Part shown: positions 7,676-15,948 of the stretch, piece by piece | Numbering within the stretch: position 1 is the stretch's first letter | Layout of the letters: every line of letters begins with the position of its first letter | Origin: Cellulophaga lytica DSM 7489 | GTDB taxonomy: Bacteria; Bacteroidota; Bacteroidia; Flavobacteriales; Flavobacteriaceae | Reading direction: 5' to 3' | Assembly: GCF_000190595.1 (NCBI RefSeq) | Contig: NC_015167.1 | Span: forward strand, 1,291,501-1,355,500 | DNA length: 64,000 nucleotides | The notes under the pieces: generated by a model | Seen by the model: the letters and a program-made list of their open reading frames with translations, nothing else | Database searches by the model: none | Told to the model about the DNA's origin: nothing | Position numbers and translations under genes: made by a program

Positions 7676-10090
7676 CTAATCTGCTCTTAAACTCTTTAAC
7701 GGCTTTAATAAAGCAGCGCCTATTGCTTGATAACTTATGGTTACTACTGCAACTGATAAAGCAATACAGCCAGCACCTACAAAAATTCCCCAACTTAAAT
7801 TTATTTTATAAGCAAAATCTTGCAGCCAGTTACTCATTAAATACCAGCCTATTGGTGTAGCTATTAGCATAGCTATAAAAATAAGCTTTAAAAAATCTAG
7901 TGTAATTAATTTATAAATGCTTTTAAAAGGAGCGCCTAGAACCAATCTTATACTTATTTCCTTTTGGCGTTGCTCTACCATAAAAGCAGACAAGGCAAAT
8001 AGCCCTAAACAAGCAACCATAATGGCAAATAAGGCAAAGCTGTTAAAAATTTTACCCATACGTTTAACATCTTGGTGCATTTGAGCAAATTTCTGATCTA
8101 GAAAAGTATAATTAAAAGCTTGGTTGGGCACATTTTTATCCCAAACTGCACCAATTTCGGTTAAAGCTTCATTAACGGTAGTGCCACTTAATTTTAAAGA
8201 AATTATACCTGTATCTTTACCAATAACAAGTGCTAAAGGTGTAATATCTTCTTTTAATGATTTAAAATGAAAATCTGAAACGACACCAACAATCGTCCAA
8301 TTTTCACCATTAGAAATTTGCTTCCCTATTGGGTTTTTATACCCAAGTTCAGTTGCCATTTTTTCATTAATAATAATAGAATTTATAGCATCTGAGGCAT
8401 AGTCTTCAGAAAAATCTCTACCATTATTTACTTCCATACCTAGAGTTGAAATGTAATCATAATCTACACGCCATATTTGTGCCGCAATTCCTTTTTCTTC
8501 ATTACCTGCTGTAGATTTTCTAAATGTATTTCCATTTCTTTTTGTTCCTTCAATAGGCAAATAACTACTAACAGTAGCCTTTTTTACAGAAGGTAGCTGT
8601 ACCAATTGATTTTTAAAGCTCTCTGTTTTATTTCCTAATATTGATGCTCCTTCTAAAACAACTATTTGCTCTTTATTATACCCTAATTCTTTAGTGAGTA
8701 TAAAGTTCATTTGTTTGTAAATAATTAGCGTACCTATTATTAGTACTACAGATGTTGCAAACTGAAAAATAACCAACCCACTACGTAATCTACCGCTTTT
8801 ACTACCTATACTTAGGTTGCCTTTTAATACTGCTATTGGTCTAAAACCAGACAAATAAAATGCAGGATAAAGTCCTGCCAATAAACCTACTATAACCGCA
8901 AACAAAACTATTATTGGTATAAACCAAATAGATTGCCAAGGCATACTTACATTTTTTAATGCTATAGCATTAAAAGAAGGTAATAATACCCAGGCCAAAA
9001 GCACTCCTAACGCAAATGAAATAACACTAAATAAAACAGACTCTGTTAAAAATTGAGAAACCAAGTTACTTTTATAAGCCCCTATAGTTTTGCGTAGTCC
9101 AACTTCTTTAGCTCTGTTAGCAGATTTTGCTGTAGATAAATTTATAAAGTTAATACAAGCTAATATTAAAATAAAGCCAGAAATAGCCCCAAAAAGCCAT
9201 ACAAATCTAATATCTCCGTGTTGCAAACCGTCTCCCATTTTTAGGTCGGACTTTAAATATATATCCTCTACAGGCTGTAGTTTATATTTTATAGTTTTTA
9301 GTACTTCTAAAAAATCTGGTGCTCTTCCTCTTTCTTTTTGTGCTGGTATTACATAGTTTTCCATTATAGAAAACATCTTCTTTTCTAGTTCTTTTATATT
9401 TGTTTTTTTATCTACCAAGATATATGTAAAATAGTTCTGGTTTGTCCAGTTCATATTTGTATCTTCAATAGGTAGTAAAAAATCAAATTTTAAGTGGGTG
9501 TTTGGGGGTCTATTTGCCATTACAGCACTAATAGTATAGGGCTTAGACGTGTTATTGTCTAAAATAATATTTTTTCCTATTGGATCTCCATTAGGGAAAA
9601 AAATATCGGCTTTACTTTTTGAAATCACCAATTTTCCTGGAGCGCTTAATGCAGTACCACTATTGCCTTGTACTATATCAATTTCTAAAACATCTATTAA
9701 ATCTTGATTTGCAAATATAAAACCGTCTTCTAACTTATTTTGAGATTCACCGGCAATTTTAAGGCCTCTTTTTCCTGCTCCAAAAAGCTCACTCGCATTT
9801 ACTTTTGCTGCCTTTTTAATTTCTGGAAAATCTGATACTAAAGCATCTGCAAATGGCAATTGAAAATGAACACTTTTCATTACCTCACCGTTAAATTTTC
9901 CTTCCAGAACAACTCTGTATATTACATCTTTGTTTTTATAGTGTTGATCATATCCTAACTCATCTTTAATAAAAAGAGTTATTAACAAGCAAGCTGCAAT
10001 ACCAACAGCAAAACCTCCAACTTTAATTGCAGTAAAAAGTTTTTCATTTTTAAGACTTCTCCAGGCTATTTTAATATGGTTTTTAAACAT
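7676..10090 (-). CDS. Double-length ABC permease (FtsX/MacB type), copy 3
   Basis: The start is set at the ATG ending at 10090 (MFKNHIKIAWRSLKNEKLF, 804 residues), because this matches the conserved N-terminus of the sister permeases; a longer frame would overlap the upstream gene. Features: TM1 about 20-40, FtsX motif RAKEVGLRKTIGAYK after TM2 near residue 320, a second motif RQKEISIRLVLGAP near the C-terminal helices (RLVLGAP in place of the usual RKVLGAS), and final LKPLKSLRAD. It follows the GIN-domain gene by ten bases, so it belongs to the permease-GIN-permease unit. Its stop is 12 bases from the paired sites that are proposed to control the next unit. Confidence 0.9.
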   Translation of the reverse strand: MFKNHIKIAWRSLKNEKLFTAIKVGGFAVGIAACLLITLFIKDELGYDQHYKNKDVIYRVVLEGKFNGEVMKSVHFQLPFADALVSDFPEIKKAAKVNASELFGAGKRGLKIAGESQNKLEDGFIFANQDLIDVLEIDIVQGNSGTALSAPGKLVISKSKADIFFPNGDPIGKNIILDNNTSKPYTISAVMANRPPNTHLKFDFLLPIEDTNMNWTNQNYFTYILVDKKTNIKELEKKMFSIMENYVIPAQKERGRAPDFLEVLKTIKYKLQPVEDIYLKSDLKMGDGLQHGDIRFVWLFGAISGFILILACINFINLSTAKSANRAKEVGLRKTIGAYKSNLVSQFLTESVLFSVISFALGVLLAWVLLPSFNAIALKNVSMPWQSIWFIPIIVLFAVIVGLLAGLYPAFYLSGFRPIAVLKGNLSIGSKSGRLRSGLVIFQFATSVVLIIGTLIIYKQMNFILTKELGYNKEQIVVLEGASILGNKTESFKNQLVQLPSVKKATVSSYLPIEGTKRNGNTFRKSTAGNEEKGIAAQIWRVDYDYISTLGMEVNNGRDFSEDYASDAINSIIINEKMATELGYKNPIGKQISNGENWTIVGVVSDFHFKSLKEDITPLALVIGKDTGIISLKLSGTTVNEALTEIGAVWDKNVPNQAFNYTFLDQKFAQMHQDVKRMGKIFNSFALFAIMVACLGLFALSAFMVEQRQKEISIRLVLGAPFKSIYKLITLDFLKLIFIAMLIATPIGWYLMSNWLQDFAYKINLSWGIFVGAGCIALSVAVVTISYQAIGAALLKPLKSLRAD

Positions 10091-10100
10091 AACTTTAGTA

Positions 10101-10853
10101 TTACTGTATTTTCTGAATAGTTGCTTCGCCAATAATTAGACCTTTATTTAACTCTGGATTTCCTTGGTAAGCAACGGTTGCCTCACCATAAGCTGTAACT
10201 TTTAATTTTTTTGAAACCTGTACACGGTAACTACCCTCACCGTAAGCTGTAATTTTTGTGTTGTCATTTTTTATGCCTAAAGTGTTAATTTTAGTTTCTC
10301 CGTAAGCTGTAATTTTTAGGTTTTCTACACTACCTTTTTTAAGTTCTAAAAAACTTTCTCCGTATATAGTGGCGTGTAATTCTTTAAGGTCTGTATCATT
10401 TATAAACACTTGTGATTCACCATAAATTTTTAATCGTAATTTGTTTTGGGCAAACTGACTTTTACACACTATAGTTTCTTCTCCCCTTAAAGACAATTCT
10501 TCTATTTTTTTATAGGTAACAATTGCCTTTACAACGGTGCCTTTGTAAATAGACTTACGTTGTTTGTATCCGTTTTTTGTTACCTTTTCGCTTTTTGTAA
10601 ACTCTTTTGCCCCTTCTAAATACAAGCGCAAAGTTTTTCCAGAAACCTCAACATTTATTTTGTTTTCTGCTACCGTGCTACTTTCTATTATTACACTTTC
10701 TGTTTCTCCTTCTATAAAAGTTACTTGCACATGCGGACTAACAATTACTTTGTTAAACGATGCTACTTTTTTTTCACTTACTTGTGCCCTAACACTCATA
10801 GTCATTACTACTAAAAAAAGTGCTGTTACTATTTTAATTTGATTGATTTTCAT
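10101..10853 (-). CDS. GIN-domain (DUF2807) secreted protein
   Basis: A 250-residue protein with an N-terminal signal peptide (hydrophobic stretch from about residue 9, cleavage probably after VRA near residue 23). The remainder resembles the head GIN domain, a putative auto-transporter-like beta-helix domain common in Bacteroidetes. Evenly spaced rungs are visible in the C-terminal half: IYGESQ, IYGESF, AYGETK, AYGEGS and AYGEAT, about 18-20 residues apart, consistent with a parallel beta-helix. It is sandwiched between two permeases (30 bases after copy 4, ten before copy 3), so it should be co-expressed and may act in the periplasm or at the outer membrane with the exporter, or be a cargo. 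The partner is not known. Confidence 0.8.
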   Translation of the reverse strand: MKINQIKIVTALFLVVMTMSVRAQVSEKKVASFNKVIVSPHVQVTFIEGETESVIIESSTVAENKINVEVSGKTLRLYLEGAKEFTKSEKVTKNGYKQRKSIYKGTVVKAIVTYKKIEELSLRGEETIVCKSQFAQNKLRLKIYGESQVFINDTDLKELHATIYGESFLELKKGSVENLKITAYGETKINTLGIKNDNTKITAYGEGSYRVQVSKKLKVTAYGEATVAYQGNPELNKGLIIGEATIQKIQ

Positions 10854-10865
10854 AGATTCTATTTA

Positions 10866-10878
10866 TTTTTTGATTGAT
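10866..10878 (-). promoter_or_regulatory. Shared leader motif ATCAATCAAAAAA
   Basis: It lies between the stop of permease copy 4 (10883) and the ATG of the GIN gene (10853), 12 bases before that ATG. No -24 element accompanies it here, so the motif is not tied only to promoters; a role in translation or RNA stability is possible. Confidence 0.45.
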
Positions 10879-10882
10879 GATT

Positions 10883-13312
10883 TTATTCTGTTCGTAAGCT
10901 TTTTACTGGGTTAGATATTGCTGCTTTTATACTTTGATAGCTTACTGTTACAATAGAAATTATAAGCACCAACACTGCAATTAAAATAAAAGACCATCCG
11001 TTAATTTCTATTCGGTATGAAAAATCTTCTAACCACTTTGTCATAACAAACCAAGCCAATGGTATAGCAATTACTATAGATATTGCTACTAGTTTTAAAA
11101 AGTCTAATGTTAATTTGTATACAATGTTACTTATACTTGCTCCTAGCACTTTGCGTACTCCTATTTCTTTAATTCGCTTTTCTGCGTTAAATGTTGCTAA
11201 ACCAAATAACCCCAAACAAGCTATTAAAATTGATAAAATGGTAAAAGCAATAAATATTTTACCTAAACGCTCTTCTGCTTTATAAACATCATTAAAAGAA
11301 TCGTCTAAAAAATAATAATTAAATGGTTGTTCTGAGGCTACATTTGCCCACAAACCAGCCATACTTGCTATAGATTTAGCAAAATCTCCTTGACTTAGCT
11401 TTACTACTAATTTGCTACTTACTCTACGACTTAGCCTAAAGCTTACAGGGTCTATTGTATTACGTAATGTAGAGATATGAAAATCTTTAACCACGCCAAT
11501 AACTTTATATTCTATATTATCAGAATCATCTACCAATGCCATTCCAATAGCATCCGTTGGGTTAATTCCCAATCTGTTTAATGTTGTTTCATTTACTATA
11601 ATAGCAGTAGAGTCTGTTTTGTACTTAGGGTCAAAGTTTCTTCCTGCTAATAAATTTATATTTAGTGTAGAAATATAATCTTCATCTACATCCCATTTTT
11701 GCATTTGTACTACAGCATCTTCAACAGCTCTTCCTTTTACCGTAAAAGATTGGTCTGTTCTGTTAGATGGCGTTGGTAAAAAACTTGTTAACGACACACT
11801 TTTTACACTTGCTAGTTTCTCTATTTCTTGCTTAAAAGATGTTACTTGCTCACCAGCAGCATATACATCATCTAAAACCAAAACCTGTTCTTTGGTGTAA
11901 CCAATATCTTTCCCTTTTATATATTGTAATTGTTGAAAAACCACTAATGTACTACCCATTAAAAACACAGAGATTGCAAATTGAAAAACGACTAATCCGT
12001 TTCTTATTTTTCCGCCAGTACCTGTTGTTTTACCTCCTCCTTTTAATACCGTTACTGGTTTAAATTTTGACATAAAAAATGCTGGATAACTACCAGAAAG
12101 TAATCCTAAAAACAGTGTGAAAACCAAAAGTGAAATCCAAAAAAAGGGATTTAAAAACGGAATTTCTATACTTTTATTTGCTAACTCATTAAAATATGGC
12201 AATGCTAAAAAAGTAACCAAGACAGCAAAAATTAATGCTATAAAAGCCACCAAACCAGACTCTATTAAAAATTGCTTTATTAAATGGTATTTAGAAGAAC
12301 CTAATGTTTTACGAACACCAACTTCTTTAGCTCTTTTAAGAGATTGAGCTGTAGAAAGATTCATAAAATTTACACTGGCCAAAACCACTAAAAACAAGCC
12401 TATAAATGATAAAATATAAATATTTTGTATGCTATTGTTTGGGTTTAATTCTGCTACACGGTCTGAGTGTAAGTGTATTTTACGTAATGGTATAGTGCTA
12501 AAAACATAAGAGTTACCCTCGCTTTTAAAGCGTTCTACCGTCATTGTAGGCGCAAATGTTTTTTGAGCATAGGGCACAACATAACTTGTAAAAACATTTT
12601 GCAACCTTTTATTAAAACTAGCTATGTTAGTATTAGGATTTAACTTTACAAAAGTGCTAAAGTTGTTGCTGCCCCAAGTAACTTCTTTTGCATTTGGGTT
12701 ACTAGCCATAGACATAAGCATACTATAATCTCTTAAAAACGAGTTTTTAGGAAAATCTTTTATAACTCCTGTTACCGTATATACCTCATCATTATCTAAA
12801 ACTATTTGTTTACCTATTACTTGTTCTTCTGTAAAAAGTGTTTTTGCTGTAGATTCACTAATTACAATAGTATTTGGCTCTTGCAATGCTGTTTCTGTAT
12901 TACCTTGTAATAAGCCTAGTCCAAACATTTTAAAAAAGGAAGGATCTGCAAAAGCATTGCCATTAACTTTTATATTTTTAGTAGAATTTGTTTGGCGCAC
13001 CAACATTCCGCCCCAACCTCTTAACCTTGTTGCCAGCTGTACTTCTGAGTATTCTTTTTCTAAAACTGATGCCATTGGTGGCGTTACAACAGCTAAATTA
13101 TTAGAAGATGTCCCAAATTTTATATCTGCATTTATTCTATGAATTAGCGCTTCATCTGCAAACATTTTATCATAACTAAGCTCATCATAAATATATAATG
13201 AAATTAGTAGCGCACCTCCAACACCTATAGCTAAGCCAAATACATTTAAAAATGTAAAAAACAGGTTATTTTTTAAATTACGCCATGCTATTTTTAATTG
13301 ATTTTTAAACAT
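10883..13312 (-). CDS. Double-length ABC permease (FtsX/MacB type), copy 4
   Basis: 809 residues with the shared N-terminus MFKNQLKIAWRNLK and C-terminus NPVKSLRTE. TM1 lies about 20-43, TM2-4 about 297-420 with the FtsX motif RAKEVGVRKTLGSSK, TM5 about 440-460, and TM6-8 in the last 130 residues with RIKEIGVRKVLGAS. Two periplasmic MacB-like cores fill the gaps. It heads the second leftward unit; the preceding gap (13313-13487) has the -24 element, leader motif and paired sites. The gene is distinct from but clearly paralogous to the neighbours; the array looks like a product of repeated duplication. Confidence 0.92.
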   Translation of the reverse strand: MFKNQLKIAWRNLKNNLFFTFLNVFGLAIGVGGALLISLYIYDELSYDKMFADEALIHRINADIKFGTSSNNLAVVTPPMASVLEKEYSEVQLATRLRGWGGMLVRQTNSTKNIKVNGNAFADPSFFKMFGLGLLQGNTETALQEPNTIVISESTAKTLFTEEQVIGKQIVLDNDEVYTVTGVIKDFPKNSFLRDYSMLMSMASNPNAKEVTWGSNNFSTFVKLNPNTNIASFNKRLQNVFTSYVVPYAQKTFAPTMTVERFKSEGNSYVFSTIPLRKIHLHSDRVAELNPNNSIQNIYILSFIGLFLVVLASVNFMNLSTAQSLKRAKEVGVRKTLGSSKYHLIKQFLIESGLVAFIALIFAVLVTFLALPYFNELANKSIEIPFLNPFFWISLLVFTLFLGLLSGSYPAFFMSKFKPVTVLKGGGKTTGTGGKIRNGLVVFQFAISVFLMGSTLVVFQQLQYIKGKDIGYTKEQVLVLDDVYAAGEQVTSFKQEIEKLASVKSVSLTSFLPTPSNRTDQSFTVKGRAVEDAVVQMQKWDVDEDYISTLNINLLAGRNFDPKYKTDSTAIIVNETTLNRLGINPTDAIGMALVDDSDNIEYKVIGVVKDFHISTLRNTIDPVSFRLSRRVSSKLVVKLSQGDFAKSIASMAGLWANVASEQPFNYYFLDDSFNDVYKAEERLGKIFIAFTILSILIACLGLFGLATFNAEKRIKEIGVRKVLGASISNIVYKLTLDFLKLVAISIVIAIPLAWFVMTKWLEDFSYRIEINGWSFILIAVLVLIISIVTVSYQSIKAAISNPVKSLRTE

Positions 13313-13334
13313 AATTTTTATTCTTTACTGTTCG

Positions 13335-13347
13335 TTTTTTGATTGAT
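13335..13347 (-). promoter_or_regulatory. Shared leader motif ATCAATCAAAAAA
   Basis: Located 23 bases before the ATG at 13312 and starting one base after the transcription start predicted from the -24 element at 13359-13375, exactly as in the copy at 7521-7534. Confidence 0.5.
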
Positions 13348-13358
13348 GCTTACTAATA

Positions 13359-13375
13359 CCCTAATTCTATGCCAA
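13359..13375 (-). promoter_or_regulatory. Sigma-54-like promoter, weak -12
   Basis: Read leftward: TTGGCATAGAATTAGGG. The -24 part TTGGCA is kept and the following AGAATTAG is identical to the promoter at 7546-7562; the -12 C is replaced by G. The predicted start is near 13348, 36 bases before the ATG of permease copy 4. Confidence 0.5.
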
Positions 13376-13437
13376 AATATCAAAATGCTAATATACAAGT
13401 ACTTACGTATTATTTTTAACTGAAAAATTGATACAAC

Positions 13438-13476
13438 TGTAAAAAAAATTTACACAGACTGTCCATATTTTGTACG
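13438..13476. promoter_or_regulatory. Paired activator sites (proposed UAS)
   Basis: TGTAAAAAAAATTTACA (13438-13454; palindromic arms TGTAAA/TTTACA) and TGTCCATATTTTGTACG (13460-13476). Centres are 22 bp apart, the nearer one 98 bp upstream of the predicted start at 13348. The second site differs by only two bases from that at 7648-7664. Confidence 0.6.
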
Positions 13477-13487
13477 TTAAAAAAGAA

Positions 13488-15920
13488 CTATTCCGTACGT
13501 AGGCTTTTAACTGGGTTTGCTATTGCAGACTTTATAGACTGAAAACCAACAGTTACAATTGTTATTAGCATTGCAAAACCACCTGCTAATAAAAACACCC
13601 ACCATTTAATTTCAATTTTATAGGTAAAATCTTGTAACCAATTTTGCATAAAATAGTATGCTATAGGAGATGCAATTACAAACGCAACCAATACTAGCTT
13701 TAAAAAATCTTTGGTTAATAACTGTACAACAGATTTTACACTGGCACCTAAAACTTTACGTATCCCAATTTCTTTCTTCTTTTGTTCTGCAACATAAGAC
13801 ACCAAACCAAATAACCCTAGACAACTAATTAAAATGGCCAATATGGTAAATGCTATAGATATTTTAGATAATTTTTGTTCTTCTGCGTATAACTTTTCGG
13901 TTTCTTTATCCACAAAAACATACTCAAATGGCGCATACGGATTCACTTTTTTCCAGTTGGCCTCTAAACCACTCAAAACACTTTTTAAATTGTTGGTTTC
14001 TAACTTAGCAACTATCCAATCTGGTTCTGTTTCACTATACATAAGCATAGGTGAAATTGCTTGTTTAAAATCTTCAAAATGAAAATTCTCTGTTACACCC
14101 ACAATTTCATAATTCTCTGTTTCACTACCATAACTGCTAACAATTGTAGCTGCTAAGGCGTTTTCTATATCAATATTAAAAGCATTTAGCGTTGCCATAT
14201 TTACCAATATACCTGTAGAGTCTGTTTCTCTAAGCTTACGACCTTTAATCATTTTGGTTCCAATGGTTTCTAAATAATTAGGAGTAATACCATTGTAAAA
14301 AACAGAGGTTAGGTTATTATCATCTTGACTAGGTAAACGCATTGCCAAATCGCCCATAATAGATCTAGATGGGTAATTATTACTCCCTGTAACAGAACTA
14401 ACACCAGATACTCCTTGTAGTTGTGATTTTATGGCACTAAAATTTTGTTGTAACTCTTGGGTACCTAAACGTATTGCTAGCAAATTGTCTTTGTTAAAGC
14501 CTAAATCTTTTTGCTTAGCAAATTTTAGTTGTTGTGACACTATTATAACACTTACTGTTAAAACTATTGATACTACAAACTGAAAAACAACCAAACCACG
14601 CCTTAACAAACCATTGCTAGATTGTAGTTCTGTTGCCCCTTTTAGCACTTTAGATGGCTTAAAAGAAGACAACACCAATGCAGGGTAAATACCTGCTATT
14701 AAACCTGTTAACAAACCCATAGATCCCAACAATAATAAAATTTTAAGGTTTAGTATGTGTTCTGGCTCTATGTTGCCACCTGTTAATACATTAGCTACCG
14801 GAAGCAACAATAAAACTATAGGTATACTAATAAATACTGCTAAAAATGCTATTAAAATAGACTCACTTAAAAATTGTTGTACCAATGAGCTTTTTTGTGC
14901 TCCAATGGCTTTTCTAACACCTATTTCTTTTGCTCTTTTACTAGCTCTGGCTGTACTTAAATTAATAAAGTTTACACAGGCAACTAGTTGTACTATAAAT
15001 GCTAAAAACAATAATGCATACAAGTATTCTATATTAGATACTTCTTCTATTTGCTTATCTATACCTTTAGAGTGCAAATGAATATCTGTAACAGATTGCA
15101 ATAGTAATTTTTTATCAAAACCCATATCAGCCAAATCAATTCCTCCACGATCTAGTAAAAACTTCGGTAACTTTTTTTCTAAACTGGTTTTGCTAACATT
15201 GGCTCCTAGTTTTATATAACTGTACGCAAAGTTTTGCGTTGCAAAATTGCTAATATTGTTAGTGTATTCACCAATGCCAGGCGAGTTCATACACAATATA
15301 TAATTAGGATTTAAGTGGGTTGGAGTGGTTGGTTCATTAAAAACTCCTGTTACAGTTGCGTTAAATTGGTTTTCACCTGCACCAATAACCAATGTTTTAT
15401 TAATAATTTGATTTTCATTTTTAAATAATTTTGAAGCTAGTTTTTTAGATAAAACAATACTATTTGGTTTTTCTAAGGCTGTAGCCAAATTACCTTCTGC
15501 GGCTGTATAATTAAAAAATTTAAAAAAGGTAGAATCGGCTACATACCCCTTACTCTCATAATAACTTTGATTGTTTTTAGGGTTACGAATGAGAGCTTCT
15601 TCTCCTGAACCAAAATAAACAACTCTACAAGCATCTACCACCTCAGGAAAATCTTCTTTTAAAGCAAAAGCTATTGGAGGGCTACTTGTAGCTACATCTG
15701 CATTTATACTGTTGTTACTTATTGACTTTATTTTAGTACGTATTCTGTATACAGAAGCAACATCGTTATGGTGCGTATCATACCCAAATTGTGCGTTAAC
15801 ATAAGATATTATAATTAAGCAACATATTGTACCTACAGTAAGACTAAGAATATTTATACCTGTTTGTAACGGATTTTTTTTAAGACTACGCCACGCTATT
15901 TTTAATTGATTTTTAAACAT
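13488..15920 (-). CDS. Double-length ABC permease (FtsX/MacB type), copy 5
   Basis: 810 residues, N-terminus MFKNQLKIAWRSLKKNPLQ and C-terminus NPVKSLRTE. TM1 is about 22-44; FtsX motifs RAKEIGVRKAIGAQK and KKKEIGIRKVLGAS follow TM2 and TM6. Two periplasmic cores lie between the helices. It is the last gene of the unit that starts with tolC, 28 bases downstream of permease copy 6. The 14 bases after its stop are identical to those after permease copy 3, extending past the proposed regulator site, which points to duplication of a permease end together with the following promoter. Confidence 0.92.
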   Translation of the reverse strand: MFKNQLKIAWRSLKKNPLQTGINILSLTVGTICCLIIISYVNAQFGYDTHHNDVASVYRIRTKIKSISNNSINADVATSSPPIAFALKEDFPEVVDACRVVYFGSGEEALIRNPKNNQSYYESKGYVADSTFFKFFNYTAAEGNLATALEKPNSIVLSKKLASKLFKNENQIINKTLVIGAGENQFNATVTGVFNEPTTPTHLNPNYILCMNSPGIGEYTNNISNFATQNFAYSYIKLGANVSKTSLEKKLPKFLLDRGGIDLADMGFDKKLLLQSVTDIHLHSKGIDKQIEEVSNIEYLYALLFLAFIVQLVACVNFINLSTARASKRAKEIGVRKAIGAQKSSLVQQFLSESILIAFLAVFISIPIVLLLLPVANVLTGGNIEPEHILNLKILLLLGSMGLLTGLIAGIYPALVLSSFKPSKVLKGATELQSSNGLLRRGLVVFQFVVSIVLTVSVIIVSQQLKFAKQKDLGFNKDNLLAIRLGTQELQQNFSAIKSQLQGVSGVSSVTGSNNYPSRSIMGDLAMRLPSQDDNNLTSVFYNGITPNYLETIGTKMIKGRKLRETDSTGILVNMATLNAFNIDIENALAATIVSSYGSETENYEIVGVTENFHFEDFKQAISPMLMYSETEPDWIVAKLETNNLKSVLSGLEANWKKVNPYAPFEYVFVDKETEKLYAEEQKLSKISIAFTILAILISCLGLFGLVSYVAEQKKKEIGIRKVLGASVKSVVQLLTKDFLKLVLVAFVIASPIAYYFMQNWLQDFTYKIEIKWWVFLLAGGFAMLITIVTVGFQSIKSAIANPVKSLRTE

Positions 15921-15929
15921 AACTACTTG

Positions 15930-15942
15930 TTTTTTGATTGAT
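15930..15942 (-). promoter_or_regulatory. Shared leader motif ATCAATCAAAAAA
   Basis: It lies inside the 28-base gap between permease copy 6 (stop at 15949) and copy 5 (ATG at 15920), about nine bases before the ATG. No room for an independent sigma-54 promoter is present. Confidence 0.45.
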
Positions 15943-15948
15943 GATGTG

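Noticed and set aside
10091-10132. Longer N-terminus for permease copy 3
   Set aside because: The 14 extra residues overlap the GIN gene, and the sister permeases all begin at MFKN.
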